Positions 50,301 through 64,000 of a DNA stretch of 64,000 nt are shown here, in pieces. The translations under genes were made by a program, and so were the position numbers. Position 1 is the stretch's first letter, and each line of letters begins with the position of its first letter. The notes under the pieces are model-generated. The model saw only the letters and a program-made list of their open reading frames with translations, searched no databases and was not told the origin of the DNA. This stretch comes from Antedon mediterranea (lineage: Eukaryota; Echinodermata; Crinoidea; Comatulida; Antedonidae), in assembly GCF_964355755.1 (NCBI RefSeq), contig NC_092677.1, positions 21,300,101 through 21,364,100 of the forward strand. Reading direction: 5' to 3'.

Positions 50301-53300
50301 GCATTTCGTTAAAACTTTTCACACAAAAACATCAAAGTCCACAAAATAGCTTAATATCGTATTTAAAAACGTTTTAGACCATTTTGAGCATTTCGAAAAA
50401 ACTTTTCCACACAAAACATCAAAGTTTACAAAATAGCTTCAAATCGCATTTGGAGACGTTTTAGACCATTTTGTGATTTTCGAAAAAACTTGTTAACATA
50501 AAAACACCAAAGTGCTCAGAAAACCTTCAAATCGCATTTGGAGACGTTTTAGACCATTTTGTGATTTTCGAAAAAACTTGTTAACATAAAAACACCAAAG
50601 TGCTTAGAAAAGCTTCAAATCGCATTTGGAGACGTTTTAGACCATTTTTTGCATTTCGATGAAACTTGGTTACACAAAAACATCAAAGTGCTTAAAATCA
50701 CATTTTGAGCATTTCGTTAAAACTTTTCACACAAAAACATCAAAGTCCACAAAATAGCTTAATATCGTATTTAAAAACGTTTTAGACCATTTTGAGCATT
50801 TCGAAAAAACTTTTCCACACAAAACATCAAAGTTTACAAAATAGCTTCAAATCGCATTTGGAGACGTTTTAGACCATTTTGTGATTTTCGAAAAAACTTG
50901 TTAACATAAAAACACCAAAGTGCTCAGAATACCTTCAAATCGTGTTTTGAGACGTTTTAGACCATTTTGTAATTTTCGAAAAAACTTGTTAACATAAAAA
51001 CACCAAAGTGCTCAGAATACCTTCACATCGCATTTTGAGACGTTTTAGACCATTTTGTGATTTTCGAAAAAACTTGTTAACATAAAAACACCAAAGTGCT
51101 TAGAAAAGCTTGAAATCGCATTTGGAGACGTTTTAGACCATTTTGTGCATTTCGATGAAACTTGGTTACACAAAAACATCAAAGTGCTTAAAATCACATT
51201 AGAAACCGTTTTAGACCATTTTGAGCATTTCGTTAAAACTTTTCACACAAAAACATCAAAGTCCACAAAATAGCTTAATATCGTATTTAAAAACGTTTTA
51301 GACCATTTTGAGCATTTCGAAAAAACTTTTCCACACAAAACATCAAAGTTTACAAAATAGCTTCAAATCGCATTTGGAGACGTTTTAGACCATTTTGTGA
51401 TTTTCGAAAAAACTTGTTAACATAAAAACACCAAAGTGCTCAGAATACCTTCAAATCGTATTTTGAGACGTTTTAGACAATTTTGTGATTTTCAAAAAAA
51501 CTTGTTAACATAAAAACACCAAAGTGCTTAGAAAAGCTTCATATCGCATTTGGAGACGTTTTAGACCATTTTGTGCATTTCGATGAAACTTGGTTACACA
51601 AAAACATCAAAGTGCTTAAAATCACATTTTGAGCATTTCGTTAAAACTTTTCACACAAAAACATCAAAGAGCAAAAAATAGCTTAATATCGTATTTAAAA
51701 ACGTTTTAGACCATTTTGAGCATTTCGACAAAACTTTTTCACACAAAACATCAAAGTGTACAAAATAGCTTCAAATCGCATTTGGAGACGTTTTAGACAA
51801 TTTTGTGATTTTCGAAAAAACTTGTTTACATAAAAACACCAAAGTGCTAAGAATAGCTTCCAATCGCATTTGGAGACGTTTTAGACCCTTTTGTGCATTT
51901 CGATGAAACTTGGTTACACAAAAACATCAAAGTGCTTAAAATCACATTAGAAACCGTTTTAGAACATTTTGAGCATTTCGTTAAAATTTTTCACAGAAAA
52001 ACATCAAAGAGCAAAAAATAGCTTAATATCGTATTTAAAAACGTTTTAGACCATTTTGAGCATTTCGACAAAACTTTTTCACACAAAACAACAAAGTGTA
52101 CAGAATAGCTTCAAATCGCATTTGGAGACGTTTTAACCCATTTTGAGCATTTCGATAAAATTTTACACACAAAAACATCAAAGTGCACAAAATAGCTTAA
52201 TATGGTATTTAAAAACGTTTTAGACCATTTTGAGCATTTCAACAAAACTTTTTCTCACAAAACATCAAAGTTTACAGAATAGCTTCAAATCGCATTTGGA
52301 GACGTTTTAGACCATTTTGTGCATTTCGATGAAACTTGGTTACACAAAAACATCAAAGTGCTTAAAATCACATTTTGAGCATTTCGTTAAAACTTTTCAC
52401 ACAAAAACATCAAAGTCCACAAAATAGCTTAATATCGTATTTAAAAACGTTTTAGACCATTTTGAGCATTTCGAAAAAACTTTTCCACACAAAACATCAA
52501 AGTTTACAAAATAGCTTCAAATCGCATTTGGAGACGTTTTAGACCATTTTGTGATTTTCGAAAAAACTTGTTAACATAAAAACACCAAAGTGCTCAGAAT
52601 ACCTTCAAATCGCATTTGGAGACGTTTTAGACCCTTTTGTGCATTTCGATGAAACTTGGTTACACAAAAACATCAAAGTGCTTAAAATCACATTAGAAAC
52701 CGTTTTAGACCATTTTGAGCATTTCGTTAAAATTTTTCACAGAAAAACATCAAAGAGCAAAAAATAGCTTAATATCGTATTTAAAAACGTTTTAGACCAT
52801 TTTGAGCATTTCGACAAAACTTTTTCACACAAAACATCAAAGTGTACAGAATAGCTTCAAATCGCATTTGGAGACGTTTTAACCCATTTTGAGCATTTCG
52901 ATAAAATTGTACACACAAAAACATCAAAGTGCACAAAATAGCTTAATATGGTATTTAAAAACGTTTTAGACCATTTTGAGCATTTCAACAAAACTTTTTC
53001 TCACAAAACATCAAAGTGTACAGAATAGCTTCAAATCGCATTTGGAGACGTTTTAGACCATTTTGTGCATTTCGATGAAACTTGGTTACACAAAAACATC
53101 AAAGTGCTTAAAATCACATTTTGAGCATTTCGTTAAAACTTTTCACACAAAAACATCAAAGTCCACAAAATAGCTTAATATCGTATTTAAAAACGTTTTA
53201 GACCATTTTGAGCATTTCGAAAAAACTTTTCCACACAAAACATCAAAGTTTACAAAATAGCTTCAAATCGCATTTGGAGACGTTTTAGACCATTTTGTGA

Positions 53301-56300
53301 TTTTCAAAAAAAACTTGTTAACATAAAAACACCAAAGTGCTCAGAATACCTTCAAATCGTGTTTTGAGACGTTTTAGACCATTTTGTAATTTTCGAAAAA
53401 ACTTGTTAACATAAAAACACCAAAGTGCTCAGAATACCTTCACATCGCATTTTGAGACGTTTTAGACCATTTTGTGATTTTCGAAAAAACTTGTTAACAT
53501 AAAAACACCAAAGTGCTTAGAAAAGCTTGAAATCGCATTTGGAGACGTTTTAGACCATTTTGTGCATTACGATGAAACTTGGTTAAAGTGCTTAAAATCA
53601 CATTTTGAGCATTTCGTTAAAACTTTTCACACAAAAACATCAAAGAGTAAAAAATAGCTTAATATCGTTTTTAAAAACGTTTTAGACCATTTTGAGCATT
53701 TCGACAAAATTTTTTCACACAAAACATCAAAGTGTACAGAATAGCTTTAAATCGCATTTGGAGACGTTTTAGACCATTTTGTTCATTTCGATGAAACAAA
53801 AACACAAAAACATCAAATTGCACAAAATGGCTTAATATGATATGGGAAAACGTTTTAGACCATTTTGAACATTTCGTTAAAAGTTTTCACAAAAAAACAT
53901 CAAAGTCCACAAAATAGCTTAATATCGTATTTAAAAACGTTTTAGACCATTTTGAGCATTTCGAAAAAACTTTTTCACACAAAACATCAAAGTTTACAAA
54001 ATAGCTTCAAATCGCATTTGGAGACGTTTTAGACCATTTTGTGATTTTCGAAAAAACTTGTTAACATAAAAACACCAAAGTGCTCAGAATACCTTCAAAT
54101 CGCATTTTGAGACGTTTTAGACCATTTTGTGATTTTCGAAAAAACTTGTTAACATAAAAACACCAAAGTGCTCAGAATACCTTCAAATCGTGTTTTGAGA
54201 CGTTTTAGACCATTTTGTGATTTTGGAAAAACTTGTTAACATAAAAACACCAAAGTGCTCAGAATACCTTCAAATCGCATTTGGAGACGTTTTAGACCAT
54301 TTTGTGATTTTCGAAAAAACTTGTTAACATAAAAACACCAAAGTGCTCAGAAAAGCTTCAAATCGCAATTGGAGACGTTTTAAACCATTTTGTTCATTTC
54401 GATGAAACTTGGTTACACAAAAACATCAAATTGCACAAAATGGCTTTATATGGTATGGGAAAACGTTTTAGACCATTTTGAACATTTCGAGAAAACTTTT
54501 TCACACAAAACTTCAAAGTGTACAGAATAGCTTCAAATCGCATTAGAAACCGTTTTAGACCATTTTGAGCATTTCGAAAAAACTTTTTCACACAAAACAT
54601 CAAAGTTTACAAAATAGCTTCAAATCGCATTTGGAGACGTTTTAGACCATTTTGTGATTTTCGAAAAAACTTGTTAACATAAAAACACCAAAGTGCTCAG
54701 AATACCTTCAAATCGCATTTTGAGACGTTTTAGACCATTTTGTGATTTTCGAAAAAACTTGTTAACATAAAAATACCAAAGTGCTCAGAATACCTTCAAA
54801 TCGTGTTTTGAGACGTTTTAGACCATTTTGTGATTTTCGAAAAAACTTGTTAACATAAAAACACCAAAGTGCTCAGAATACCTTCAAATCGCATTTGGAG
54901 ACGTTTTAGACCATTTTGTGATTTTCGAAAAAACTTGTTAACATAAAAACACCAAAGTGCTCAGAAAAGCTTCAAATCGCATTTGGAGACGTTTTAAACC
55001 ATTTTGTTCATTTCGATGAAACTTGGTTACACAAAAATATCAAAGAGCACAAAAGTATTTAAAAACGTTTTAGACCATTTTGAGCATTCCGACAAAACTT
55101 TTTCACACAAAACATCAAAGTGTACAGAATAGCTTTAAATCGCATTTGGAGACGTTTTAGACCATTTTGTAGTTTTCGAAAAAACTTGTTAACATAAAAA
55201 CACAAAAGAGCTTCAAATCGCATTTGGAGACGTTTTAGACCCTTTTGTGCATTTCAATGAAACTTGGTTACACAAAAACATCAAAGTGCTTAAAATCACA
55301 TTAGAAACCGTTTTAGACCATTTTGAGCATTTCGTTAAAACTTTTCACACAAAAACATCAAAGTCCACAAAAAAGCTTAATATCGTATTCAAAAACGTTT
55401 TAGACCATTTTGAGCATTTCGAAAAAACTTTTCCACACGAAACATCAAAGTTTACAAAATAGCTTCAAATCGCATTTGGAGACGTTTTAGACCATTTTGT
55501 GATTTTCGAAAAAACTTGATAACATAAAAACACCAAAGTGCTCAGAATACCTTCAAATCGTGTTTTGAGACGTTTTAGACCATTTTGTAATTTTCGAAAA
55601 AACTTGTTAACATAAAAACACCAAAGTGCTCAGAATACCTTCACATCGAATTTTGAGACGTTTTAGACCATTTTGTGATTTTCGAAAAAACTTGTTAACA
55701 TAAAAACACCAAAGTGCTTAGAAAAGCTTGAAATCGCATTTGGAGACGTTTTAGACCATTTTGTGCATTTCGATGAAACTTGGTTACACAAAAACATCAA
55801 AGTGCTTAAAATCACATTTTGAGCATTTCGTTAAAACTTTTCACACAAAAACATCAAAGTCCACAAAATAGCTTAATATCGTATTTAAAAACGTTTTAGA
55901 CCATTTTGAGCATTTCGAAAAAACTTTTCCACACAAAACATCAAAGTTTACAAAATAGCTTTAAATCGCATTTGGAGACGTTTTAGACCATTTTGTTCAT
56001 TTCGATGAAACAAAAACACAAAAACATCAAATTGCACAAAATGGCTTAATATGATATGGGAAAACGTTTTAGACCATTTTGAACATTTCGTTAAAAGTTT
56101 TCACAAAAAAACATCAAAGTCCACAAAATAGCTTAATATCGTATTTAAAAACGTTTTAGGCCATTTTGAGCATTTCGAAAAAACTTTTTCACACAAAACA
56201 TCAAAGTTTACAAAATAGCTTCAAATCGCATTTGGAGACGTTTTAGACCATTTTGTGATTTTCGAAAAAACTTGTTAACATAAAAACACCAAAGTGCTCA

Positions 56301-58072
56301 GAATACCTTCAAATCGCATTTTGAGACGTTTTAGACCATTTTGTGATTTTCGAAAAAACTTGTTAACATAAAAACACCAAAGTGCTCAGAATACCTTCAA
56401 ATCGTGTTTTGAGACGTTTTAGACCATTTTGTGATTTTGGAAAAACTTGTTAACATAAAAACACCAAAGTGCTCAGAATACCTTCAAATCGCATTTGGAG
56501 ACGTTTTAGACCATTTTGTGATTTTCGAAAAAACTTGTTAACATAAAAACACCAAAGTGCTCAGAAAAGCTTCAAATCGCAATTGGAGACGTTTTAAACC
56601 ATTTTGTTCATTTCGATGAAACTTGGTTACACAAAAACATCAAATTGCACAAAATGGCTTAATATAGTATGGGAAAACGTTTTAGACCATTTTGAACATT
56701 TCGAGAAAACTTTTTCACACAAAACTTCAAAGTGTACAGAATAGCTTCAAATCGCATTAGAAACCGTTTTAGACCATTTTGAGCATTTCGAAAAAACTTT
56801 TTCACACAAAACATCAAAGTTTACAAAATAGCTTCAAATCGCATTTGGAGACGTTTTAGACCATTTTGTGATTTTCGAAAAAACTTGTTAACATAAAAAC
56901 ACCAAAGTGCTCAGAATACCTTCAAATCGCATTTTGAGACGTTTTAGACCATTTTGTGATTTTCGAAAAAACTTGTTAACATAAAAATACCAAAGTGCTC
57001 AGAATACCTTCAAATCGTGTTTTGAGACGTTTTAGACCATTTTGTGATTTTCGAAAAAACTTAACATAAAAACACCAAAGTGCTCAGAATACCTTCAAAT
57101 CGCATTTGGAGTCGTTTTAGACCATTTTGTGATTTTGGAAAAAACTTGTTAACATAAAAACACCAAAGTGCTTAGAAAAGCTTCAAATCGCATTTGGAGA
57201 CGTTTTAGACCCTTTTGTGCATTTCGATGAAACTTGGTTACACAAAAACATCAAAGTGCTTAAAATCACAGTAGAAACCGTTTTAGACCATTTTGAGCAT
57301 TTCGTTAAAATTTTTCACAGAAAAACATCAAAGAGCAAAAAATAGCTTAATATCGTATTTAAAAACGTTTTAGACCATTTTGAGCATTTCGACAAAACTT
57401 TTTCACACAAAACATCAAAGTGTACAGATAAGCTTCAAATCGCATTTGGAGACGTTTTAAACCATTTTGAGCATTTCGATAAAATTTTACACACAAAAAC
57501 ATCAAAGTGCACAAAATAGCTTAATATGGTATTTAAAAACGTTTTAGACCATTTTGAGCATTTCAACAAAACTTTTTCTCACAAAACATCAAAGTGTACA
57601 GAATAGCTTCAAATCGCATTTGGAGACGTTTTAGACCATTTTGTGCATTTCGATGAAACTTGGTTACACAAAAACATCAAAGTGCTTAAAATCACATTTT
57701 GAGCATTTCGTTAAAACTTTTCACACAAAAACATCAAAGTCCACAAAATAGCTTAATATCTTATTTAAAAACGTTTTAGACCATTTTGAGCATTTCGAAA
57801 AAACTTTTTCACACAAAACATCAAAGTTTACAAAATAGCTTCAAATCGCATTTGGAGACGTTTTAGACCATTTTGTGATTTTCGAAAAAACTTGTTAACA
57901 TAAAAACACCAAAGTGCTCAGAATACCTTCAAATCGCATTTGGAGACGTTTTAGACCATTTTGTGATTTTCGAAAAAACTTGTTAACATAAAAACACCAA
58001 AGTGCTTAGAAAAGCTTCAAATCGCATTTGGAGATGTTTTAGACCATTTTGTGCATTTCGATGAAACTTGGT
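46431..58072 (+). repeat. 10,686-bp higher-order repeat, copy 2
   Basis: Second copy of the 10,686-bp unit, overlapping the end of copy 1 because the match is longer than one period. Private variants shared with copy 1 include the ATTACGATG unit (42880 and 53566) and GTTTTTAAAAACG (42981 and 53667). The copies part at about 58073 (GGTTACAC against GGTTAAAC at 47387), and after 58585 the arrangement skips about 756 bp relative to copy 1. Confidence 0.88.
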
Positions 58073-60289
58073 TACACAAAAACATCAAAGTGCTTAAAAT
58101 CACATTTTGAGCATTTCGTTAAAACTTTTCACACAAAAACATCAAAGTCCACAAAATAGCTTAATATCGTATTTAAAAACGTTTTAGACCATTTTGAGCA
58201 TTTCGAAAAAACTTTTCCACAGAAAACATCAAAGTTTACAAAATAGCTTCAAATCGCATTTGGAGACGTTTTAGACCATTTTGTGATTTTCGAAAAAACT
58301 TGTTAACATAAAAACACCAAAGTGCTCAGAATACCTTCAAATCGTGTTTTGAGACGTTTTAGACCATTTTGTAATTTTCGAAAAAACTTGTTAACATAAA
58401 AACACCAAAGTGCTCAGAATACCTTCACATCGCATTTTGAGACGTTTTAGACCATTTTGTGATTTTCGAAAAAACTTGTTAACATAAAAACACCAAAGTG
58501 CTTAGAAAAGCTTGAAATCGCATTTGGAGACGTTTTAGACCATTTTGTGCATTTCGATGAAACTTGGTTACACAAAAACATCAAATTGCACAAAATGGCT
58601 TAATATGGTATGGGAAAACGTTTTAGACCATTTTGAACATTTCGAGAAAACTTTTTCACACAAAACTTCAAAGTGTACAGAATAGCTTCAAATCGCATTA
58701 GAAACCGTTTTAGACCATTTTGAGCATTTCGAAAAAACTTTTTCACACAAAACATCAAAGTTTACAAAATAGCTTCAAATCACATTTGGAGACGTTTTAG
58801 ACCATTTTGTGATTTTCAAAAAAACTTGTTAACATAAAAACACCAAAGTGCTCAGGATACCTTCAAATCGCATTTTGAGACGTTTTAGACCATTTTGTGA
58901 TTTTCGGAAAAACTTGTTAACATAAAAACACCAAAGTGCTCAGAATACCTTCAAATCGTATTTTGAGACGTTTTAGACAATTTTGTGATTTTCGAAAAAA
59001 CTTGTTAACATAAAAACACCAAAGTGCTTAGAAAAGCTTAAAAAACGCATTTGGAGACGTTTTAGACCATTTTGTGCATTTCGATGAAACTTGGTTACAC
59101 AAAAACATCAAAGTGTACAGAATAGCTTCAAATCGCATTAGAAACCGTTTTAGACCATTTTGAGCATTTCGAAAAAACTTTTTCACACAAAACATCAAAG
59201 TGTACAAAATAGCTTCAAATCGCATTTGGAGACGTTTTAGACAATTTTGTGATTTTCGAAAAAACTTGTTTACATAAAAACACCAAAGTGCTCAGAATAG
59301 CTTCCAATCGCATTTTGAGACGTTTTAGACCCTTTTGTGCATTTCGATGAAACTTGGTTACACAAAAACATCAAAGTGCTTAAAATCACAGTAGAAACCG
59401 TTTTAGACCATTTTGAGCATTTCGTTAAAATTTTTCACAGAAAAACATCAAAGAGCAAAAAATAGCTTAATATCGTATTTAAAAACGTTTTAGACCATTT
59501 TGAGCATTTCGACAAAACTTTTTCACACAAAACATCAAAGTGTACAGATAAGCTTCAAATCGCATTTGGAGACGTTTTAAACCATTTTGAGCATTTCGAT
59601 AAAATTTTACACACAAAAACATCAAAGTGCACAAAATAGCTTAATATGGTATTTAAAAACGTTTTAGACCATTTTGAGCATTTCAACAAAACTTTTTCTC
59701 ACAAAACATCAAGGTGTACAGAATAGCTTCAAATCGCATTTGGAGACGTTTTAGACCATTTTGTGCATTTCGATGAAAATTGGTTATACAAAAACATCAA
59801 AGTGCTTAAATTCACATTTTGAGCATTTCGTTAAAACTTTTCACACAAAAACATCAAAGTCCACAAAATAGCTTAATATCGTATTTAAAAACGTTTTAGA
59901 CCATTTTGAGAATTTCGAAAAAACTTTTTCACACAAAACATCAAAGTTTACAAAATAGCTTCAAATCGCATTTGGAGACGTTTTAGACCATTTTGTGATT
60001 TTCGAAAAAACTTGTTAACATAAAAACACCAAAGTGCTTAGAAAAGCTTCAAATCGCATTTGGAGACGTTTTAGACCATTTTTTGCATTTCGATTGAACT
60101 TGGTTACAAAAAAACATCAAAGTGCTTAAAATCACATTTTGAGCATTTCGTTAAAACTTTTCACACAAAAACATCAAAGTCCACAAAATAGCTTAATATC
60201 GTATTTAAAAACGTTTTAGACCATTTTGAGCATTTCGAAAAAACTTTTCCACACAAAACATCAAAGTTTACAAAATAGCTTCAAATCGC

Positions 60290-61946
60290 ATTTGGAGACG
60301 TTTTAGACCATTTTGTGATTTTCGAAAAAACTTGTTAACATAAAAATACCAAAGTGCTCAGAATACCTTCAAATCGTGTTTTGAGACGTTTTAGACCATT
60401 TTGTGATTTTCGAAAAAACTTAACATAAAAACACCAAAGTGCTCAGAATACCTTCAAATCGCATTTGGAGACGTTTTAGACCATTTTGTGATTTTGGAAA
60501 AAACTTGTTAACATAAAAACACCAAAGTGCTTAGAAAAGCTTCAAATCGCATTTGGAGACGTTTTAGACCCTTTTGTGCATTTCAATGAAACTTGGTTAC
60601 ACAAAAACATCAAAGTGCTTAAAATCACAGTAGAAACCGTTTTAGACCATTTTGAGCATTTCGTTAAAATTTTTCACAGAAAAACATCAAAGAGCAAAAA
60701 ATAGCTTAATATCGTATTTAAAAACGTTTTAGACCATTTTGAGCATTTCGACAAAACTTTTTCACACAAAACATCAAAGTGTACAGATAAGCTTCAAATC
60801 GCATTTGGAGACGTTTTAAACCATTTTGAGCATTTCGATAAAATTTTACACACAAAAACATCAAAGTGCACAAAATAGCTTAATATGGTATTTAAAAACG
60901 TTTTAGACCATTTTGAGCATTTCAACAAAACTTTTTCTCACAAAACATCAAAGTGTACAGAATAGCTTCAAATCGCATTTGGAGACGTTTTAGACCATTT
61001 TGTGCATTTCGATGAAACTTGGTTACACAAAAACATCAAAGTGCTTAAAATCACATTTTGAGCATTTCGTTAAAACTTTTCACACAAAAACATCAAAGTC
61101 CACAAAATAGCTTAATATCTTATTTAAAAACGTTTTAGACCATTTTGAGCATTTCGAAAAAACTTTTTCACACAAAACATCAAAGTTTACAAAATAGCTT
61201 CAAATCGCATTTGGAGACGTTTTAGACCATTTTGTGATTTTCGAAAAAACTTGTTAACATAAAAACACCAAAGTGCTCAGAATACCTTCAAATCGCATTT
61301 GGAGACGTTTTAGACCATTTTGTGATTTTCGAAAAAACTTGTTAACATAAAAACACCAAAGTGCTTAGAAAAGCTTCAAATCGCATTTGGAGATGTTTTA
61401 GACCATTTTGTGCATTTCGATGAAACTTGGTTACACAAAAACATCAAAGTGCTTAAAATCACATTTTGAGCATTTCGTTAAAACTTTTCACACAAAAACA
61501 TCAAAGTCCACAAAATAGCTTAATATCGTATTTAAAAACGTTTTAGACCATTTTGAGCATTTCGAAAAAACTTTTCCACAGAAAACATCAAAGTTTACAA
61601 AATAGCTTCAAATCGCATTTGGAGACGTTTTAGACCATTTTGTGATTTTCGAAAAAACTTGTTAACATAAAAACACCAAAGTGCTCAGAATACCTTCAAA
61701 TCGTGTTTTGAGACGTTTTAGACCATTTTGTAATTTTCGAAAAAACTTGTTAACATAAAAACACCAAAGTGCTCAGAATACCTTCACATCGCATTTTGAG
61801 ACGTTTTAGACCATTTTGTGATTTTCGAAAAAACTTGTTAACATAAAAACACCAAAGTGCTTAGAAAAGCTTGAAATCGCATTTGGAGACGTTTTAGACC
61901 ATTTTGTGCATTTCGATGAAACTTGGTTACACAAAAACATCAAAGT
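60290..61946 (+). repeat. 3,359-bp shifted duplication of 56931-58587
   Basis: The stretch repeats 56931-58587 at a constant shift of 3,359 bp. The variant TTTTCCACAGAAAAC is found in both (58218 and 61577) but not in the otherwise matching unit near 47531, which shows that these two share the most recent common copy. Homology stops at about 61947, where this copy continues with CAAAGTGCTTAAAATC and the other switches to CAAATTGCACAAAATGG. Confidence 0.83.
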
Positions 61947-62700
61947 GCTTAAAATCACATTTTGAGCATTTCGTTAAAACTTTTCACACAAAAACATCAA
62001 AGAGTAATAAATAGCTTAATATCGTATTTAAAAACGTTTTAGACCATTTTGAGCATTTCGACAAAATTTTTTCAAACAAAACATCAAAGTGTACAGAATA
62101 GCTTTAAATCGCATTTGGAGACGTTTTAGACCATTTTGTTCATTTCGATGAAACAAAAACACAAAAACATCAAATTGCACAAAATGGCTTAATATGATAT
62201 GGGAAAACGTTTTAGACCATTTTGAACATTTCGTTAAAAGTTTTCACACAAAAACATCAAAGTCCACAAAATAGCTTAATATCGTATTTAAAAACGTTTT
62301 AGACCATTTTGAGCATTTCGAAAAAACTTTTTCACACAAAACATCAAAGTGTACAAAATAGCTTCAAATCGCATTTGGAGACGTTTTAGACAATTTTGTG
62401 ATTTTCGAAAAAACTTGTTAACATAAAAACACCAAAGTGCTCAGAATACCTTCAAATCGCATTTTGAGACGTTTTAGACCATTTTGTGATTTTCGAAAAA
62501 ACTTGTTAACATAAAAACACCAAAGTGCTCAGAATACCTTCAAATCGCATTTGGAGACGTTTTAGACCATTTTGTGATTTTCGTAAAAACTTGTTAACAT
62601 AAAAACACCAAAGTGCTTAGAAAAGTTTCAAATCGCATTTGGAGACGTTTTAGACCATTTTGTTCATTTCGATGAAACTTGGTTACACAAAAACATCAAA

Positions 62701-64000
62701 TTGCACAAAATGGCTTAATATGGTATGGGAAAACGTTTTAGACCATTTTGAACATTTCGAGAAAACTTTTTCACACAAAACTTCAAAGTGTACAGAATAG
62801 CTTCAAATCGCATTAGAAACCGTTTTAGACCATTTTGAGCATTTCGAAAAAACTTTTTCACACAAAACATCAAAGTTTACAAAATAGCTTCAAATCACAT
62901 TTGGAGACGTTTTAGACCATTTTGTGATTTTCAAAAAAACTTGTTAACATAAAAACACCAAAGTGCTCAGGATACCTTCAAATCGCATTTTGAGACGTTT
63001 TAGACCATTTTGTGATTTTCGGAAAAACTTGTTAACATAAAAACACCAAAGTGCTCAGAATACCTTCAAATCGTATTTTGAGACGTTTTAGACAATTTTG
63101 TGATTTTCGAAAAAACTTGTTAACATAAAAACACCAAAGTGCTCAGAATACCTTCAAATCGTATTTTGAGACGTTTTAGACAATTTTGTGATTTTCGAAA
63201 AAACTTGTTAACATAAAAACACCAAAGTGCTTAGAAAAGCTTCAAATCGCATTTGGAGACGTTTTAGACCATTTTGTGCATTTCGATGAAACTTGGTTAC
63301 ACAAAAACATCAAAGTGTACAGAATAGCTTCAAATCGCATTAGAAACCGTTTTAGACCATTTTGAGCATTTCGAAAAAACTTTTTCACACAAAACATCAA
63401 AGTGTACAAAATAGCTTCAAATCGCATTTGGAGACGTTTTAGACAATTTTGTGATTTTCGAAAAAACTTGTTTACATAAAAACACCAAAGTGCTCAGAAT
63501 AGCTTCCAATCGCATTTTGAGACGTTTTAGACCCTTTTGTGCATTTCGATGAAACTTGGTTACACAAAAACATCAAAGTGCTTAAAATCACAGTAGAAAC
63601 CGTTTTAGACCATTTTGAGCATTTCGTTAAAATTTTTCACAGAAAAACATCAAAGAGCAAAAAATAGCTTAATATCGTATTTAAAAACGTTTTAGACCAT
63701 TTTGAGCATTTCGACAAAACTTTTTCACACAAAACATCAAAGTGTACAGATAAGCTTCAAATCGCATTTGGAGACGTTTTAAACCATTTTGAGCATTTCG
63801 ATAAAATTTTACACACAAAAACATCAAAGTGCACAAAATAGCTTAATATGGTATTTAAAAACGTTTTAGACCATTTTGAGCATTTCAACAAAACTTTTTC
63901 TCACAAAACATCAAAGTGTACAGAATAGCTTCAAATCGCATTTGGAGACGTTTTAGACCATTTTGTGCATTTCGATGAAACTTGGTTACACAAAAACATC
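62701..64000 (+). repeat. Copy of 58586-59797 (shift 4,115, later 4,203 bp)
   Basis: Matches 58586 onward at +4,115 bp, including the rare GCTCAGGATACC variant (58851 and 62966). After an extra 88-bp D unit at 63149 the shift becomes 4,203 bp. The 59030-59045 region of the first copy has a unique replacement (AAAGCTTAAAAAACGC) that the second lacks. The match runs to the window end. Confidence 0.8.
63061..63236 (+). repeat. Exact 88-bp monomer duplication
   Basis: Two adjacent D units (63061-63148 and 63149-63236) share the rare pair of variants ATCGTATTTTGAGAC and TTTTAGACAATTTTG. The orthologous place near 58940 has one such unit. This is a single-monomer gain, the smallest step of array growth visible here. 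Confidence 0.85.

Larger units (their letters stand above)
32827..64000 (+). repeat. Satellite array, right block (~87-bp monomer)
   Basis: Same satellite, same orientation and same monomer phase as the left block, so the transposon split one array. It contains the same variants A-E, the fused A/B unit and the D unit with ACTTAACAT. It is more regular than the left block because of the 10,686-bp duplication. I see no non-satellite insertion and no gene in it. It continues past base 64000. Confidence 0.97.

Overview
The window is almost entirely satellite DNA from a eukaryote, most likely an invertebrate animal. That guess rests on the two transposon families nested in it: an Academ-like DNA transposon with an XPG/FEN-type nuclease, and a CR1-clade non-LTR retrotransposon. 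Nothing in the sequence names the species. The DNA is AT-rich. I see no intact gene and no rRNA, tRNA or CRISPR array.

Layout: (1) 1-27960 is a head-to-tail array of a diverged monomer of about 87 bp (observed 78-88 bp). Every unit is in the same orientation and carries the anchor CGTTTTAGACCATTTTG. (2) 27961-32826 is a 4,866-bp DNA transposon inserted in one monomer. It has terminal inverted repeats beginning TAGTCCAGTCAATCTA and a 3-bp AAA target duplication. Inside it are blocks of subterminal repeats at both ends and a decayed transposase-type gene (28767-31592, + strand). A 5'-truncated CR1-like retrotransposon (about 29340-30257, - strand) splits that gene. (3) 32827-64000 resumes the same satellite in the same orientation and register.

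The satellite has several scales of order. Monomers fall into at least five recurrent variants (called A-E here), and ordered strings of variants are themselves repeated. I could trace shifts of 1,592, 2,555, 3,359, about 4,115, 7,037 and 10,686 bp. The 10,686-bp duplication (about 35.7-58.1 kb) is close to identical between copies by eye, so it is very recent or an assembly product. The left half is an older mosaic of shorter duplications. This is the pattern of alpha-satellite-like higher-order repeats shaped by repeated unequal exchange, and a centromeric or pericentromeric location is a reasonable inference, but it is not shown here.

The transposon is the only non-satellite DNA. At least three paralogous empty sites elsewhere in the window prove its ends. 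Its gene has two frameshifts, two in-frame stops and a retrotransposon insertion, and it appears to lack its N-terminal part, so this copy cannot move by itself. Its satellite flanks are nonetheless almost identical to an empty copy 1.6 kb away, which suggests recent mobilisation in trans or later homogenisation of the flanks.
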